Shown piece by piece: positions 34,339-42,480 of a stretch of DNA of 64,000 nt. A program made the translations under genes and the position numbers. The stretch is from GCA-002050365 sp965218105 (GTDB lineage: Bacteria; Acidobacteriota; Blastocatellia; Pyrinomonadales; Pyrinomonadaceae): positions 2,790,001-2,854,000 of the forward strand of contig OZ244585.1 of NCBI GenBank assembly GCA_965218105.1, written 5' to 3'. The notes beneath the pieces were generated by a model. That model saw nothing but the letters and a program-made list of their open reading frames with translations, did no database searches and had not been told where the DNA came from. Positions within the stretch are counted from its first letter, which is position 1. Each line of letters starts with the position of its first letter.

Positions 34339-35448
34339 GTGCGAATTTTACAAATTTCATCGGCAGAAAATTTCGGCGGCGGCGAAAAGCATCTGATTGA
34401 TTTGTCGAAAGGTTTACTAAACAACGGACACGAGATTTTCGCCGCGCTGCGTCCGCAAAATAATTGGCAGGAAAAATTCGCTTTTTTGTCCGGCGAAAAT
34501 TTGCATCATTTGCCGCTGCGAAATTCCGTTGACATTTTCAGCGCGCGAAAACTCGCCGAATTTGCGATTGAGAAAAATATCGAAATCATTCACGCGCACA
34601 TTGCGAGAGATTATCCGATTGCTGCGCTGGCAAGCAAATTGAGTAAAACTCCGCTTGTTTTGACGCGCCATCTGACTTTTCCGCTCAATTCGCTTCATCG
34701 TTTAACGCTCAAACAGACAGCAAAAATAATCGCCGTTTCAAAAGGCGCGGCGGAAAGTCTTTTATCAAATAACATAATTGCGGCGGAAAAAATCGCGCTC
34801 GTTTACAACGGAGTTGATGCAAAAATTTTCGGGGAAACTGCGAAAGATTCTGAAAAAAGAAAGGAAATGCGGCGTGAATTCGCGCCCGACGCAAAATTTT
34901 TAATCGGAACAATCGGCGAACTGCGCGAACATAAAGGTCACGAAGATTTTATTCGCGCGGCGGCGATTATTGCCGGGAAATTCGATAATGCGAAATTTTT
35001 GATCGTCGGCGTGGACAATTCAAAAGATCAAAATTATCGAATTTATCTGGAAAATTTGGTTGAGGAATTGAATTTACAAGAAAAAATAATTTTCACAGGC
35101 TGGCAGGAAAATACGCCCGCGATTTTTTCCGCGCTCGACGTTTTCGTTTCTGCGGCGCGAAGTGAACCTTTCGGTTTAGTGATCGCCGAAGCGATGGCGA
35201 GCGCAAAAGCGATTGTCGCCACCGAAACCGACGGCGCGAAGGAATTGCTGGAAAATAACCGAACCGGAAAAATCGTTCCCGTCAAAAAACCGCTTCGACT
35301 AGCCGAAGCAATCGGCGAATTTTTAGAAGGTGAAAATTTGCGGCAAACATTTGGCGCGAGCGCACAAAAAGCGGCGAGAGAAAAATTCGGATTGGAAAAA
35401 ATGATTGCGGAAACTGAGAAAATTTACAAAGAAATTTTAGGTATTTAG
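34339..35448 (+). CDS. Glycosyltransferase family 4
   Basis: 369 residues from the GTG at 34339 (VRILQISSAENFGGGEKHL). The longer frame from 34261 passes through the terminator and a repeat and is rejected. The GT-B fold is evident: an N-terminal Gly-rich loop FGGGEKHL, VYNGVD at the domain hinge, LIGTIGELREHKGHEDFIRA, and the donor site EPFGLVIAEAMASAKAIVAT. It uses a nucleotide sugar to extend a glycan or lipid. The acceptor is unknown, but it precedes the arsenosugar-type cluster and other LPS genes are in the window. The sequence before the start (CTTTATCCTTTCGCC...) is one of the repeated leaders. Confidence 0.88.
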   Translation: MRILQISSAENFGGGEKHLIDLSKGLLNNGHEIFAALRPQNNWQEKFAFLSGENLHHLPLRNSVDIFSARKLAEFAIEKNIEIIHAHIARDYPIAALASKLSKTPLVLTRHLTFPLNSLHRLTLKQTAKIIAVSKGAAESLLSNNIIAAEKIALVYNGVDAKIFGETAKDSEKRKEMRREFAPDAKFLIGTIGELREHKGHEDFIRAAAIIAGKFDNAKFLIVGVDNSKDQNYRIYLENLVEELNLQEKIIFTGWQENTPAIFSALDVFVSAARSEPFGLVIAEAMASAKAIVATETDGAKELLENNRTGKIVPVKKPLRLAEAIGEFLEGENLRQTFGASAQKAAREKFGLEKMIAETEKIYKEILGI

Positions 35449-35449
35449 C

Positions 35450-35583
35450 GGAGCGCGGACGGCTCGTCCGCCAACGCCAGCGCAGCGAATCGTTGCAACG
35501 CTCGCCGTCAATGGCGCAACTTTAATGTAAAGGCTTGCTTCTTGCGCTTTCGCGCTCGAAGGCGGACGAGCCGTCCGCGCTCC
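35450..35583. repeat. MITE-like palindromic element, family A copy 2
   Basis: 134 bp with 22-bp perfect inverted ends (35450-35471 and 35562-35583) identical to those of the copy at 21087. The interior matches that copy in reverse orientation (GCGAGCG, TTGCGCCATTGA on the complement). It begins 1 bp after the GT4 stop and supplies the last codons of the convergent gene. Confidence 0.88.
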
Positions 35584-36229
35584 AGATTTTAAGCCATTGA
35601 AAAGTTTTCGGCGCGATGTGCGGATTTTCCGATAAATCTTTTCGCAGTTCATCTAAATCTTCGGGAAAATCCACATCGAACCAAATCGGCAAAAGAGAAA
35701 GTTTCAAACCGGATTTTTTTATATTTTCCGCCGTTTGCCGAAAAGTATTCTCCGAACTCCATTCGACGTTTGCAAAAATTTCCTTTCGCAAAACTCGCAA
35801 ACCGATCAGATAAAATCCGCCGTCCGTCGTTTTACCCAAAACCGCGTCCGCATTTTTCAAATTTTCAAACGCCAGATCAATAAATTCCGCCGGAAAAGTC
35901 GGGCTGTCCGTGCCGATCATCACGACTGCATCCGAATCGTGTTCAAAGGCGAATTGAAAAGCATAGAACATTTTCTCGCCGAGATTTTCGCCTTTTTGTT
36001 CAACGAGTATGAATTTATTATTTTCAAATTTTGCAAAATAATCGCGCTCCGAATTTGGCGAAAACGCGATTATTAAATTTTTTGCACGGTTTTGCGCTTT
36101 GTTTATCGCGTCTTCGAGAAACGCTTCGGACAGCGAAACGCATTGATCGGGCGACAAAAATGGCTGAAGTCTGGTTTTGACGTTTCCCGCGCGCGGAACT
36201 TTTGTCATAATGATAATTGAATTTTTCAT
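35522..36229 (-). CDS. TIGR04282-type glycosyltransferase (DUF2064), arsenosugar-associated
   Basis: 235 residues. The N-terminus MKNSIIIMTKVPRAGNVKTR, the IGTDSPTFP motif and the LGKTTDGGFYLIGL stretch are those of the TIGR04282/DUF2064 family of GT-A-like transferases, which often accompany ArsS and ArsM genes. The natural end is probably near FQWLKIW. The last 18 residues or so are read from the family A repeat. It diverges from the ArsM-like gene with a 56-bp gap to that gene's ATG, so the two share a promoter region. A role in attaching a sugar during arsenosugar assembly is inferred. Confidence 0.82.
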   Translation of the reverse strand: MKNSIIIMTKVPRAGNVKTRLQPFLSPDQCVSLSEAFLEDAINKAQNRAKNLIIAFSPNSERDYFAKFENNKFILVEQKGENLGEKMFYAFQFAFEHDSDAVVMIGTDSPTFPAEFIDLAFENLKNADAVLGKTTDGGFYLIGLRVLRKEIFANVEWSSENTFRQTAENIKKSGLKLSLLPIWFDVDFPEDLDELRKDLSENPHIAPKTFQWLKIWSADGSSAFERESARSKPLH

Positions 36230-36285
36230 TCGGGAATAAATTTTATAACTTTTCGGTATTTTTTAGAAAATCAGAGAAAAAAATT

Positions 36286-37446
36286 ATGGCTTACGATTTA
36301 GATGTAGAAAATGCGGTACGGACGCGATACGGCGCGGCATCGCAGGAAAAAGAAGCGGCTTTGTGCTGTCCGGTCGAATACGATCCGCAGTTTTTGAGGA
36401 TTTTGCCGCCGGAAATCATCGAACGCGATTACGGCTGCGGCGATCCGTCGGCGTTTGTCAAAAGCGGCGAAACGGTGCTTGATTTGGGTTCGGGCGGCGG
36501 AAAAATATGTTACATCGCGGCGCAAATCGTCGGCGCATCGGGCAGCGTCATCGGCGTTGACACGAATACGGAAATGCTCGCGCTGGCGAACAAATATCGC
36601 GGCGAAATCGGCGATAAGATCGGTTATGCGAATGTTGAATTTCGCTACGGAAAAATTCAGGATTTGAAACTCGATTTAAGTTTGGCTGACGAATATCTGC
36701 GAGAAAATCCGATCAAAACGGCGAACGATTTTTTTAATTATGAATCTTTCGTCGCTCAATCGAAAGCCGAAAATTCTTTGATCGCCGACGATTCGATTGA
36801 CGTTATTTTGTCGAACTGCGTTTTGAATCTCGTCAAACCGGAAGACAAAGAACAGATGTTCGCGGAAATGTTTCGCGTGTTAAAACGCGGCGGGCGCGTG
36901 GCGATTTCGGATATTGTCGCCGACGAAGACGTTCCCGCGCATCTGCAAAACGATCCCGAATTATGGAGCGGCTGTATTTCGGGCGCGTTTCGGGAAGACG
37001 CATTTATTACGGCATTTGAAAACGCCGGGTTTTACGGAATGGAAATCGTCAAACGCGACGAAAAACCGTGGCGTATTGTCGAAGGAATCGAGTTTCGTTC
37101 GGTGACTGTTCTCGCCTACAAAGGCAAACAGGGCGCGTGTTTCGAGCGCAATCAAGCCGTGATTTACAACGGACCGTGGAAAAAAGTGATTGACGACGAC
37201 GGACATATTTTGGAACGAGGTCAGCGAATGGCGGTGTGCGATAAAACTTTTCAGATTTATTCCAAAGAACCTTACGCCGCGCAGATCACGAAAATCGAAC
37301 CGATTGAAAACATCGCGCTCGAAGACGCGACGGAATTCGACTGCAAACGAACCGCGAAACGCCATCCGCGCGAATCGAAAGGTTTAGAATATAATTTGAC
37401 CGATTTGTCGGGCGAAACGTGCGGCGACGGTGAAAATTGCTGTTAA
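36286..37446 (+). CDS. ArsM-like SAM-dependent methyltransferase
   Basis: 386 residues from ATG 36286. SAM-binding motif LDLGSGGGKICYIAAQI is near 60-76, with IGVDTNTEML after it, then DVILSNCVLNLV and LKRGGRVAISDIV. The CCPVEYDPQFL N-terminal element and the cysteine-rich end (CGDGENCC) fit arsenite-methyltransferase relatives of the arsenosugar type, where Cys residues bind trivalent arsenic. The C-terminal 110 residues (from GPWKKVIDDDGHILERG on) form an extra domain seen in this subgroup. Together with ArsS downstream the likely path is methylarsenic to arsenosugar. Direct substrate evidence is lacking. Confidence 0.85.
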   Translation: MAYDLDVENAVRTRYGAASQEKEAALCCPVEYDPQFLRILPPEIIERDYGCGDPSAFVKSGETVLDLGSGGGKICYIAAQIVGASGSVIGVDTNTEMLALANKYRGEIGDKIGYANVEFRYGKIQDLKLDLSLADEYLRENPIKTANDFFNYESFVAQSKAENSLIADDSIDVILSNCVLNLVKPEDKEQMFAEMFRVLKRGGRVAISDIVADEDVPAHLQNDPELWSGCISGAFREDAFITAFENAGFYGMEIVKRDEKPWRIVEGIEFRSVTVLAYKGKQGACFERNQAVIYNGPWKKVIDDDGHILERGQRMAVCDKTFQIYSKEPYAAQITKIEPIENIALEDATEFDCKRTAKRHPRESKGLEYNLTDLSGETCGDGENCC

Positions 37447-37452
37447 TTAAAT

Positions 37453-37528
37453 GTAAGGGCGACGGCTTGTCTTCGCCCGTTTGTTAAATGAATGCAAACG
37501 TCGGGCGACCACCAGGGATCGCCCTTAC
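37453..37528. repeat. Short GTAAGGGCGA palindrome
   Basis: GTAAGGGCGA at 37453 pairs with TCGCCCTTAC at 37519, and an inner GTCGGGCGACC-type stretch is partly complementary. It lies between the ArsM-like and DinB-like genes and resembles other small palindromic elements in the window. Confidence 0.6.
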
Positions 37529-37532
37529 TTGT

Positions 37533-38024
37533 ATGAAAAAATTGGAAGATTACAGAAAAGGCGCGGTCGGCGCGTTGATGGATGAATATGAACGTGCGGC
37601 GATTGAATTAAAATCGCTCGTCGAAAATATCGGCGAAAAAGATTACGAGCGAATCGCCGATGCGGAAACGAAAGACGCGGACTGCCGCTCGATTCAAACG
37701 ATGATGAATCATATCGTTCATTCCAGTTACGGCTACGCAAACGGTATTCGTGAGCAATTTTCGATGCCGTTTATGCCGCTCGGCAAAGAGCGCAGGCGTA
37801 TTTCTCAAAGTGAAATCGGCGGCGAAATTGATAAAATGCTCGCTTACACAGTCGAAACGCTCGACGGAAAATGGGAAATGAGCTATGACGAAATGGAAAA
37901 AATCGTCATCACGCGGAAAGAAAATTTTTCCGAAAATCTGGAACAACTGCTCGAACACGCCGTTCTGCACATTCTGCGGCATCGCCGTCAAACCGAGAAG
38001 TTTTTACTGAAATTTAAGAATTGA
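37533..38024 (+). CDS. DinB-like four-helix protein
   Basis: 163 residues from ATG 37533. The 15 earlier codons of the open frame lie in the palindrome. All-helical composition with TMMNHIVHSSYGYANGIR and AVLHILRHRRQTEKFL placing His residues (H50-ish and two near the end) as in DinB/YfiT metal sites. Such proteins bind Ni or Zn, and some are thiol transferases for bacillithiol or mycothiol. Its place between ArsM-like and AhpD-like genes suggests a thiol-linked step in the arsenic pathway, which is inference only. Confidence 0.7.
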   Translation: MKKLEDYRKGAVGALMDEYERAAIELKSLVENIGEKDYERIADAETKDADCRSIQTMMNHIVHSSYGYANGIREQFSMPFMPLGKERRRISQSEIGGEIDKMLAYTVETLDGKWEMSYDEMEKIVITRKENFSENLEQLLEHAVLHILRHRRQTEKFLLKFKN

Positions 38025-38035
38025 CCAGGCGCAGA

Positions 38036-38184
38036 GCGGACTGGAGCGCAATCCGTCCAGATTGCCGTTGAGCGCGATAGCGCGAAAAGGCGTTCGCCGT
38101 CTTTCAACTTGAATACAAAAGGAGTAAATTTTCGCGTCGAAGTGTCGCTCAACGGCAATCGGAACGGATTGCGCTCCAGTCCGC
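38036..38184. repeat. MITE-like palindromic element, family B copy 1
   Basis: 149 bp. The left 39 bases (38036-38074) pair with the right 39 bases with two mismatches, starting GCGGACTGGAGCGCAATCCG. The interior is unpaired and AT-richer. The same ends occur at 42252 and 48061. It lies between the DinB-like and AhpD-like genes of the arsenosugar-type cluster. Confidence 0.88.
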
Positions 38185-38223
38185 CGCGCGACATTAAAAA
38201 TACGAGATTTTTAAGCTGATTTT

Positions 38224-38553
38224 ATGAGTTATTATAACGAAGAAGATTTGGGCAGATTCGGCGAAATGGCGAAATACAAACCCGAATTATTTGAAAAATT
38301 TATGGCTTGGTATCAAGCCTGTCAGGAAGAAGGCGCGTTGTCGAAGCGCGAAAAAGCTCTGATCGGTTTGGCGGTTTCGGTAACGGTTCAGTGTCCGTAT
38401 TGCATCGAAGCGTTTACGAATTCGAGTCTCGAAAACGGCTCGAATATGGAGCAGATGACCGAGGCGATGCACCTCGCTTCGGCGATTCGCGGCGGCGCGG
38501 CTTTGATTCACGGCATCCAATCGCACAACGCACACGACAAAGTTTCGATGTGA
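38224..38553 (+). CDS. AhpD/CMD-family protein, arsenosugar-associated peroxidase-like
   Basis: 109 residues. The redox motif CPYCIEAF (CxxC plus downstream His-bearing helix HLASAIRGGAAL) defines the carboxymuconolactone decarboxylase/AhpD fold. The start MSYYNEEDLGRFGEMAKYKP matches the 'arsenosugar biosynthesis-associated peroxidase-like' subgroup that is regularly found next to ArsS. It probably shuttles electrons through the Cys pair. The ArsS gene starts 92 bp downstream. Confidence 0.85.
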   Translation: MSYYNEEDLGRFGEMAKYKPELFEKFMAWYQACQEEGALSKREKALIGLAVSVTVQCPYCIEAFTNSSLENGSNMEQMTEAMHLASAIRGGAALIHGIQSHNAHDKVSM

Positions 38554-38644
38554 TTTTTTAGCCACGAACAAACACGAAAAAAACACGAAATTATTTTTAG
38601 CGACAAAATTTTCGTGAAATCTCGTGATTTCGCGGCAGATCATT

Positions 38645-39649
38645 ATGCAGACAGCAGTTCAAATTACCAGACGCGACGGCAAGGGCGCGTTTACGCATTC
38701 GCCGATTTCGTTTGATGAAAAACTCGGCGGCGCGGCATTGCGTTCATACGCGATTGATACGCTTCAGGTCAATGTCGGCAAGCTCTGCAATCAGGCGTGT
38801 AAACATTGTCACGTTGACGCTTCGCCGATTCGGACGGAAATTATGCCGCGCGAAGTGGTCGAAGCGTGTTTAGAAGTTTTGCGCGAATATAGAATTTCGA
38901 CGCTTGATATTACGGGCGGCGCGCCGGAGTTGATTCCCGATTTTCGATATTTTGTCACCGAAACGCGTAAAACGGGCGCGAAAATTATTGTGCGGCACAA
39001 CTTGACGGTGATGTTTGAAGAAGGATTTGAAAATTTGCCCGAATTTTTCGCGGAAAATGAATGCGAAGTCGTCTGTTCGCTTCCGTATTTTCTTCAACAG
39101 CAAACCGACGCTCAGCGCGGCGCAGGCGTTTTCGATAAATCAATCGAAGGTTTGAAAAGACTAAATGCGGTCGGTTACGGAACGAATGAAAATCTCGTAT
39201 TAAATTTAGTTTACAATCCGGTCGGCGCGTTTCTGCCGCCGGAACAGACGGCGATTGAAGCGGATTTTCGGCGCGAATTAAAGACTCGTTACGACGTTGA
39301 ATTTAACAATCTTTTTACGATTACGAATATGCCGATTGCGCGTTATCTCGATTGGCTGCGGCGTTCGGGCAATGAAGAAAAGTATATGCAAAAGCTGGTT
39401 AATGCGTTTAATCCGGCGACCGTTTCGGGTTTGATGTGCCGCAATTTAATCAGCGTTGACTGGCGCGGCAATTTATACGACTGCGATTTTAATCAGATGC
39501 TCGAACTTGGAATTGACGACGAACTGCCGACGACGATTTTCGATTTCGATTTGGAAAAGCTCGAAAATCGGCGAATTATGACGGCAAATCACTGCTTCGG
39601 CTGTACTGCCGGAAGCGGTTCATCGTGCGGCGGCGCGGTTGCTGAGTAA
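38645..39649 (+). CDS. arsS: Arsenosugar biosynthesis radical SAM protein ArsS
   Basis: 334 residues from ATG 38645. The 4Fe-4S cluster motif CNQACKHC is near 44-51, followed by HVDASPIRTE, the SAM-binding LDITGGAPEL and HNLTVMFEEGF. The C-terminal DUF3641-type region has auxiliary cysteines (LMCRNL, YDCDFNQML, CFGCTAGSGSSC). In known systems ArsS transfers a 5'-deoxyadenosyl group to dimethylarsenite, the first committed step of arsenosugar formation. The upstream ArsM-like enzyme would supply the methylated arsenic. This is the most diagnostic gene of the cluster. Confidence 0.92.
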   Translation: MQTAVQITRRDGKGAFTHSPISFDEKLGGAALRSYAIDTLQVNVGKLCNQACKHCHVDASPIRTEIMPREVVEACLEVLREYRISTLDITGGAPELIPDFRYFVTETRKTGAKIIVRHNLTVMFEEGFENLPEFFAENECEVVCSLPYFLQQQTDAQRGAGVFDKSIEGLKRLNAVGYGTNENLVLNLVYNPVGAFLPPEQTAIEADFRRELKTRYDVEFNNLFTITNMPIARYLDWLRRSGNEEKYMQKLVNAFNPATVSGLMCRNLISVDWRGNLYDCDFNQMLELGIDDELPTTIFDFDLEKLENRRIMTANHCFGCTAGSGSSCGGAVAE

Positions 39650-39660
39650 GTATAGAATCA

Positions 39661-39744
39661 GAAAAATTTGCAGGGATGACAGGATAAACGGGATTAAATT
39701 TTCAAAAAATTTTTGTCTGTCCTGGCATCCCTGCAAATTTTTTA
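39661..39744. terminator. Inverted repeat between the convergent arsS and DsbD-N-like genes
   Basis: AAAATTTGCAGGGATGACAGG at about 39663 (21 bases, described here by position) pairs with the complement at 39718-39741, leaving a loop of about 30 nt. A run of T follows on the plus side and the mirror on the minus side, so it may stop transcription from both converging genes. Confidence 0.65.
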
Positions 39745-39752
39745 TTTTGTGT

Positions 39753-40220
39753 TTAACGAACTTTCGCCCTCAGAATAACTTCTTTGTTTTTCGGCGGATA
39801 ACAAACTTCATCGGTGCAAGCCTGATAGCGGGTGGTGACGCGAACGCTGACCGAATTTCCCTTAAAGTTGGCGGGAACGGTGACGTTAAAAGTGAAAATG
39901 GCGCGTCCTTCATAAACATTTATCGTATCTTCGGAGAAAGAGAGTTTACGATTTTTCCCGCGCGGATAAACAATTCCGCTGATTTTTGCGCCGGTCGCGC
40001 TCGCTTTAACGACCGTCGGAATCGCGTATTCACTGCCCGGACTGTTTGAATTGACGTGTAAATTTCCCGGAATATCCATCACGACGGTCGCTCTCGTCGT
40101 GCCGCCGCGTTTAACCGTTCCGACTGAACCGCTGATTGTCTGCGGGTTTATTTTAGCCGCGATTCCGGCTGAAAAAATAAAGGATAATGTTAAAATCGCA
40201 CCGAATAAAGTTTTTTTCAT
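39753..40220 (-). CDS. Exported DsbD N-terminal-domain-like protein
   Basis: 155 residues. A signal peptide (about 1-22, ending AAK) is followed by an immunoglobulin-like domain of the DsbD-N/'DsbC corrector' type: GGTTRATVVMDIPGNLHVNS, the YRPRGKNRKLSF region, and the Cys pair in YQACTDEVCYPP. The pair corresponds to the DsbD alpha-domain active site, which passes electrons to periplasmic thiol proteins. No membrane or thioredoxin parts are attached, so partners must be encoded elsewhere. Confidence 0.8.
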   Translation of the reverse strand: MKKTLFGAILTLSFIFSAGIAAKINPQTISGSVGTVKRGGTTRATVVMDIPGNLHVNSNSPGSEYAIPTVVKASATGAKISGIVYPRGKNRKLSFSEDTINVYEGRAIFTFNVTVPANFKGNSVSVRVTTRYQACTDEVCYPPKNKEVILRAKVR

Positions 40221-40270
40221 AATTTTTCTCTGCTCAATAAGTTGATGTCCTTTTCTATCGTCGAGATGCT

Positions 40271-40801
40271 TTATTTTAATTGGAAACTACTCATCAATTC
40301 GTCAATCCTTCCCACAAAATCACTGCGAAACGACTTCAAAACGAGAATTTTCAAATCGTATGTTTTCAGCTTTTTCCGGCTTTCGACAACTTTCCGAAAC
40401 TCAAAGAATTTCGTGTCATCCTTAGAAATTTCTTTTTCAATCAAACAGATTTTTTCACCGTCGGCGGTATCTTTTATAACTTTTTCCGACAAAATTTTAC
40501 CGTCCCGTTTTTTTATTTCCTTGCAGGCGGAATTAAAATTCAAACCTTCCGAAGCGGTTATGTAAACCTGCGCCCGCCAGATGTTGCGTTCATCTTTTTC
40601 ACCGAATTCCTTTGAATAAGCCTCAAACGCGTAATCCGAATCTTCACGCAGCGGGTGAATAAAACCGGCGGGTTTTATCAACCGAAAATTTTCCGTTTCA
40701 ATTGTTTCAGGTTCAAAAGCGAGAGACGCGCTTTTTTTAATTTTGGTTGAAACGACAACCATTAACGCGACTAAAATGCCGCCGATAATCAGAATTTCCA
40801 T
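40271..40801 (-). CDS. Membrane-anchored protein of unknown function
   Basis: 176 residues with one N-terminal TM helix (MEILIIGGILVALMVVVSTK) and a soluble domain outside. ENFRLIKPAGFIHPLREDSD, AFEAYSKEFGEKDERNIWRA and TKFFEFRKVVESRKKLKTYD suggest an alpha/beta domain like those in small anchored proteins described only as hypothetical. No family recognised. It is separated from the DsbD-N-like gene by 50 bp on the same strand and may share its transcript. Confidence 0.72.
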   Translation of the reverse strand: MEILIIGGILVALMVVVSTKIKKSASLAFEPETIETENFRLIKPAGFIHPLREDSDYAFEAYSKEFGEKDERNIWRAQVYITASEGLNFNSACKEIKKRDGKILSEKVIKDTADGEKICLIEKEISKDDTKFFEFRKVVESRKKLKTYDLKILVLKSFRSDFVGRIDELMSSFQLK

Positions 40802-41054
40802 AGCTGTAAAATTTAAAAGGTTTAAAAGTGAAAAGGTTTAAAAGTTTTTCAGTTAAACATCCGCAACGCTTGTCGCTTCTATTGAAAACATCAAGAAATT
40901 AGACGCGAATTTTCGCTGATTTGGCGGATAAACGCCGATTTTCAAAATTGATCCGCGCTGATCCGCTTGATCCGCGTTCATCCGCGTCCTATTTCATAGC
41001 TTCTTAAATTCTCGTGTTCTGTTTCATCAATATATTTGATTTCCTTTTTCACTT
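40802..41054. repeat. Intergenic block of word repeats (GTTTAAAAGTG, GATCCGCG)
   Basis: AAAAGGTTTAAAAGTGAAAA near 40815 is complementary in style to CACTTTTACACTTTTTCACC near 41049, framing a block with repeated GATCCGCG/CATCCGCG words (about 40951-40990). No ORF. The right part runs to the rlmN stop. It may form a long imperfect hairpin ending rlmN transcription. Confidence 0.65.
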
Positions 41055-42131
41055 TTACACTTTTTCACCTTTGAACTTTTTCGCCGCAAGCTGTCCGCAA
41101 GCCGCGTAAATATCGCGTCCGCGCGGCTGTCTTACAAATGCCGAAATACCTTTTATTTCCAATATGTCTTTGAAACGCTCGATTTGTTCCCGCGTCGAAG
41201 GTTTGTATTCCAAGGGTTCAGCGGAATTATGCGGAATTAAGTTGATTTTGACGCGGTTTAATTCGTACTTGTTTATCAATTTTGCCAAACCCCGCGCGTG
41301 TTCGTCGGAATCGTTCACGCCGCCGAGCAGGACGTATTCAAACGTAAAACGCTCGTTTTTCCGCAGAGATTTTTCAAATTCTTTTGCCGCTTCGAGCAGT
41401 TCTTCGATATTCCAACGCTTGTTGATCGGCATTAATTTATCGCGCAGTTCGTCGTTCGGCGCGGACAGCGAAATCGCCAGATGCGGGCGGTTTTCGAGTT
41501 TAGCGAGTTCGTAAATTTTCGGGACAATTCCGGCGGTTGAAACCGTCACGCGGTTCGGCACGATAAAAAGTCCGTCTTCCGCGCTCATAATTTCGAGAGC
41601 TTTGATTAAATTTTCGTAGTTCAAAAACGGCTCGCCCGCGCCCATTCCGACGAGATTTGTGCCGTGCGGCGTTTCCGCGCCCGCGCCGTAAACATCATTT
41701 AATACAATAATTATCTGCTCGACAATTTCGCCCGCCGTCAAATTTCTAAGAAGTCCGAGTTTCGCCGTCAGACAAAAATCACATTTCAGCGGACAGCCCG
41801 ATTGCGACGAAAAGCAAATTGTGTCGCGGTTTTCGGTCGGAATGAAGACCGTTTCGACCGGAAAATTATCGTGTGTTTGCATCAAAAAACGGCGCGTGCC
41901 GTCCGTCGAAACGTAGCGCGATTCGACTTTTAAGGTGGAAAGCGTCGCCGTTTCGTCCAGCTTTTCGCGCAGGGTTTTCGGTAAATCGGTTATTTCCGCA
42001 AAATCAAGAATGCGTCTCTGATGAATTCCTTTGAAAATCTGCGCGGCGCGATATTTCGGCTCGCCGAGACTTTTGACAAAATCAGTTAGCCCATCTTTTG
42101 AAAATGCCGTCAGATGTTTTTTTTCGCTCAT
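41055..42131 (-). CDS. rlmN: Dual-specificity 23S rRNA/tRNA adenine-C2 methyltransferase RlmN
   Basis: 358 residues. The radical SAM cluster motif SGCPLKCDFC (CxxxCxxC) is near 110-119. It also has NLVGMGAGEPFLNYENL, RVTVSTAGIVP and the C-terminal AACGQLA, whose Cys accepts the methyl group. RlmN methylates A2503 of 23S rRNA and A37 of some tRNAs. The absence of the Cfr-specific pattern supports RlmN. A word-repeat block follows the stop. Confidence 0.95.
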   Translation of the reverse strand: MSEKKHLTAFSKDGLTDFVKSLGEPKYRAAQIFKGIHQRRILDFAEITDLPKTLREKLDETATLSTLKVESRYVSTDGTRRFLMQTHDNFPVETVFIPTENRDTICFSSQSGCPLKCDFCLTAKLGLLRNLTAGEIVEQIIIVLNDVYGAGAETPHGTNLVGMGAGEPFLNYENLIKALEIMSAEDGLFIVPNRVTVSTAGIVPKIYELAKLENRPHLAISLSAPNDELRDKLMPINKRWNIEELLEAAKEFEKSLRKNERFTFEYVLLGGVNDSDEHARGLAKLINKYELNRVKINLIPHNSAEPLEYKPSTREQIERFKDILEIKGISAFVRQPRGRDIYAACGQLAAKKFKGEKV

Positions 42132-42251
42132 TACAAATCTATTTTAGCTTATTTTTTGACGAAAACGCATTAACAGCTTTTCCTAATCGGTAATTTGTTT
42201 TGATTTAAATGTCAAAACATCATTTATGATATTACAATAAAAAATTTCAAC

Positions 42252-42392
42252 GACTGGAGCGCAATCCGTCCCGGTTGCCGTTGAGCATTGCTTCGATGCG
42301 AAAAACGCGTTTTTTATATGAAAGTTTAAAGCTGACGAAACGCTTTTTCGCGCTCCGCGCTCATTGCAACCGGGACGGATTGCGCTCCAGTC
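42252..42392. repeat. MITE-like palindromic element, family B copy 2
   Basis: 141 bp with perfect 27-bp inverted ends (42252-42278 and 42366-42392, beginning GACTGGAGCGCAATCCGTCC). The inner right side TTTTCGCGCTCCGCGCTCATT matches copy 3 at 48061 closely (21 bases given in two overlapping parts: TTTTCGCGCTC and CGCTCATTGC). It fills most of the 350-bp gap between rlmN and the nuclease gene. Confidence 0.9.
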
Positions 42393-42480
42393 AAAACTTT
42401 TTACTAACTGATTTCCATTTATCATTGACGATTTAATTTGTGCTAAAATTTTCAAAGTCATTTTGATGTGCCGACATTTT

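Noticed and set aside
39639..40049. 136-codon plus-strand ORF over the DsbD-N-like gene
   Set aside because: Antisense shadow of the minus-strand gene, starting in the arsS end.
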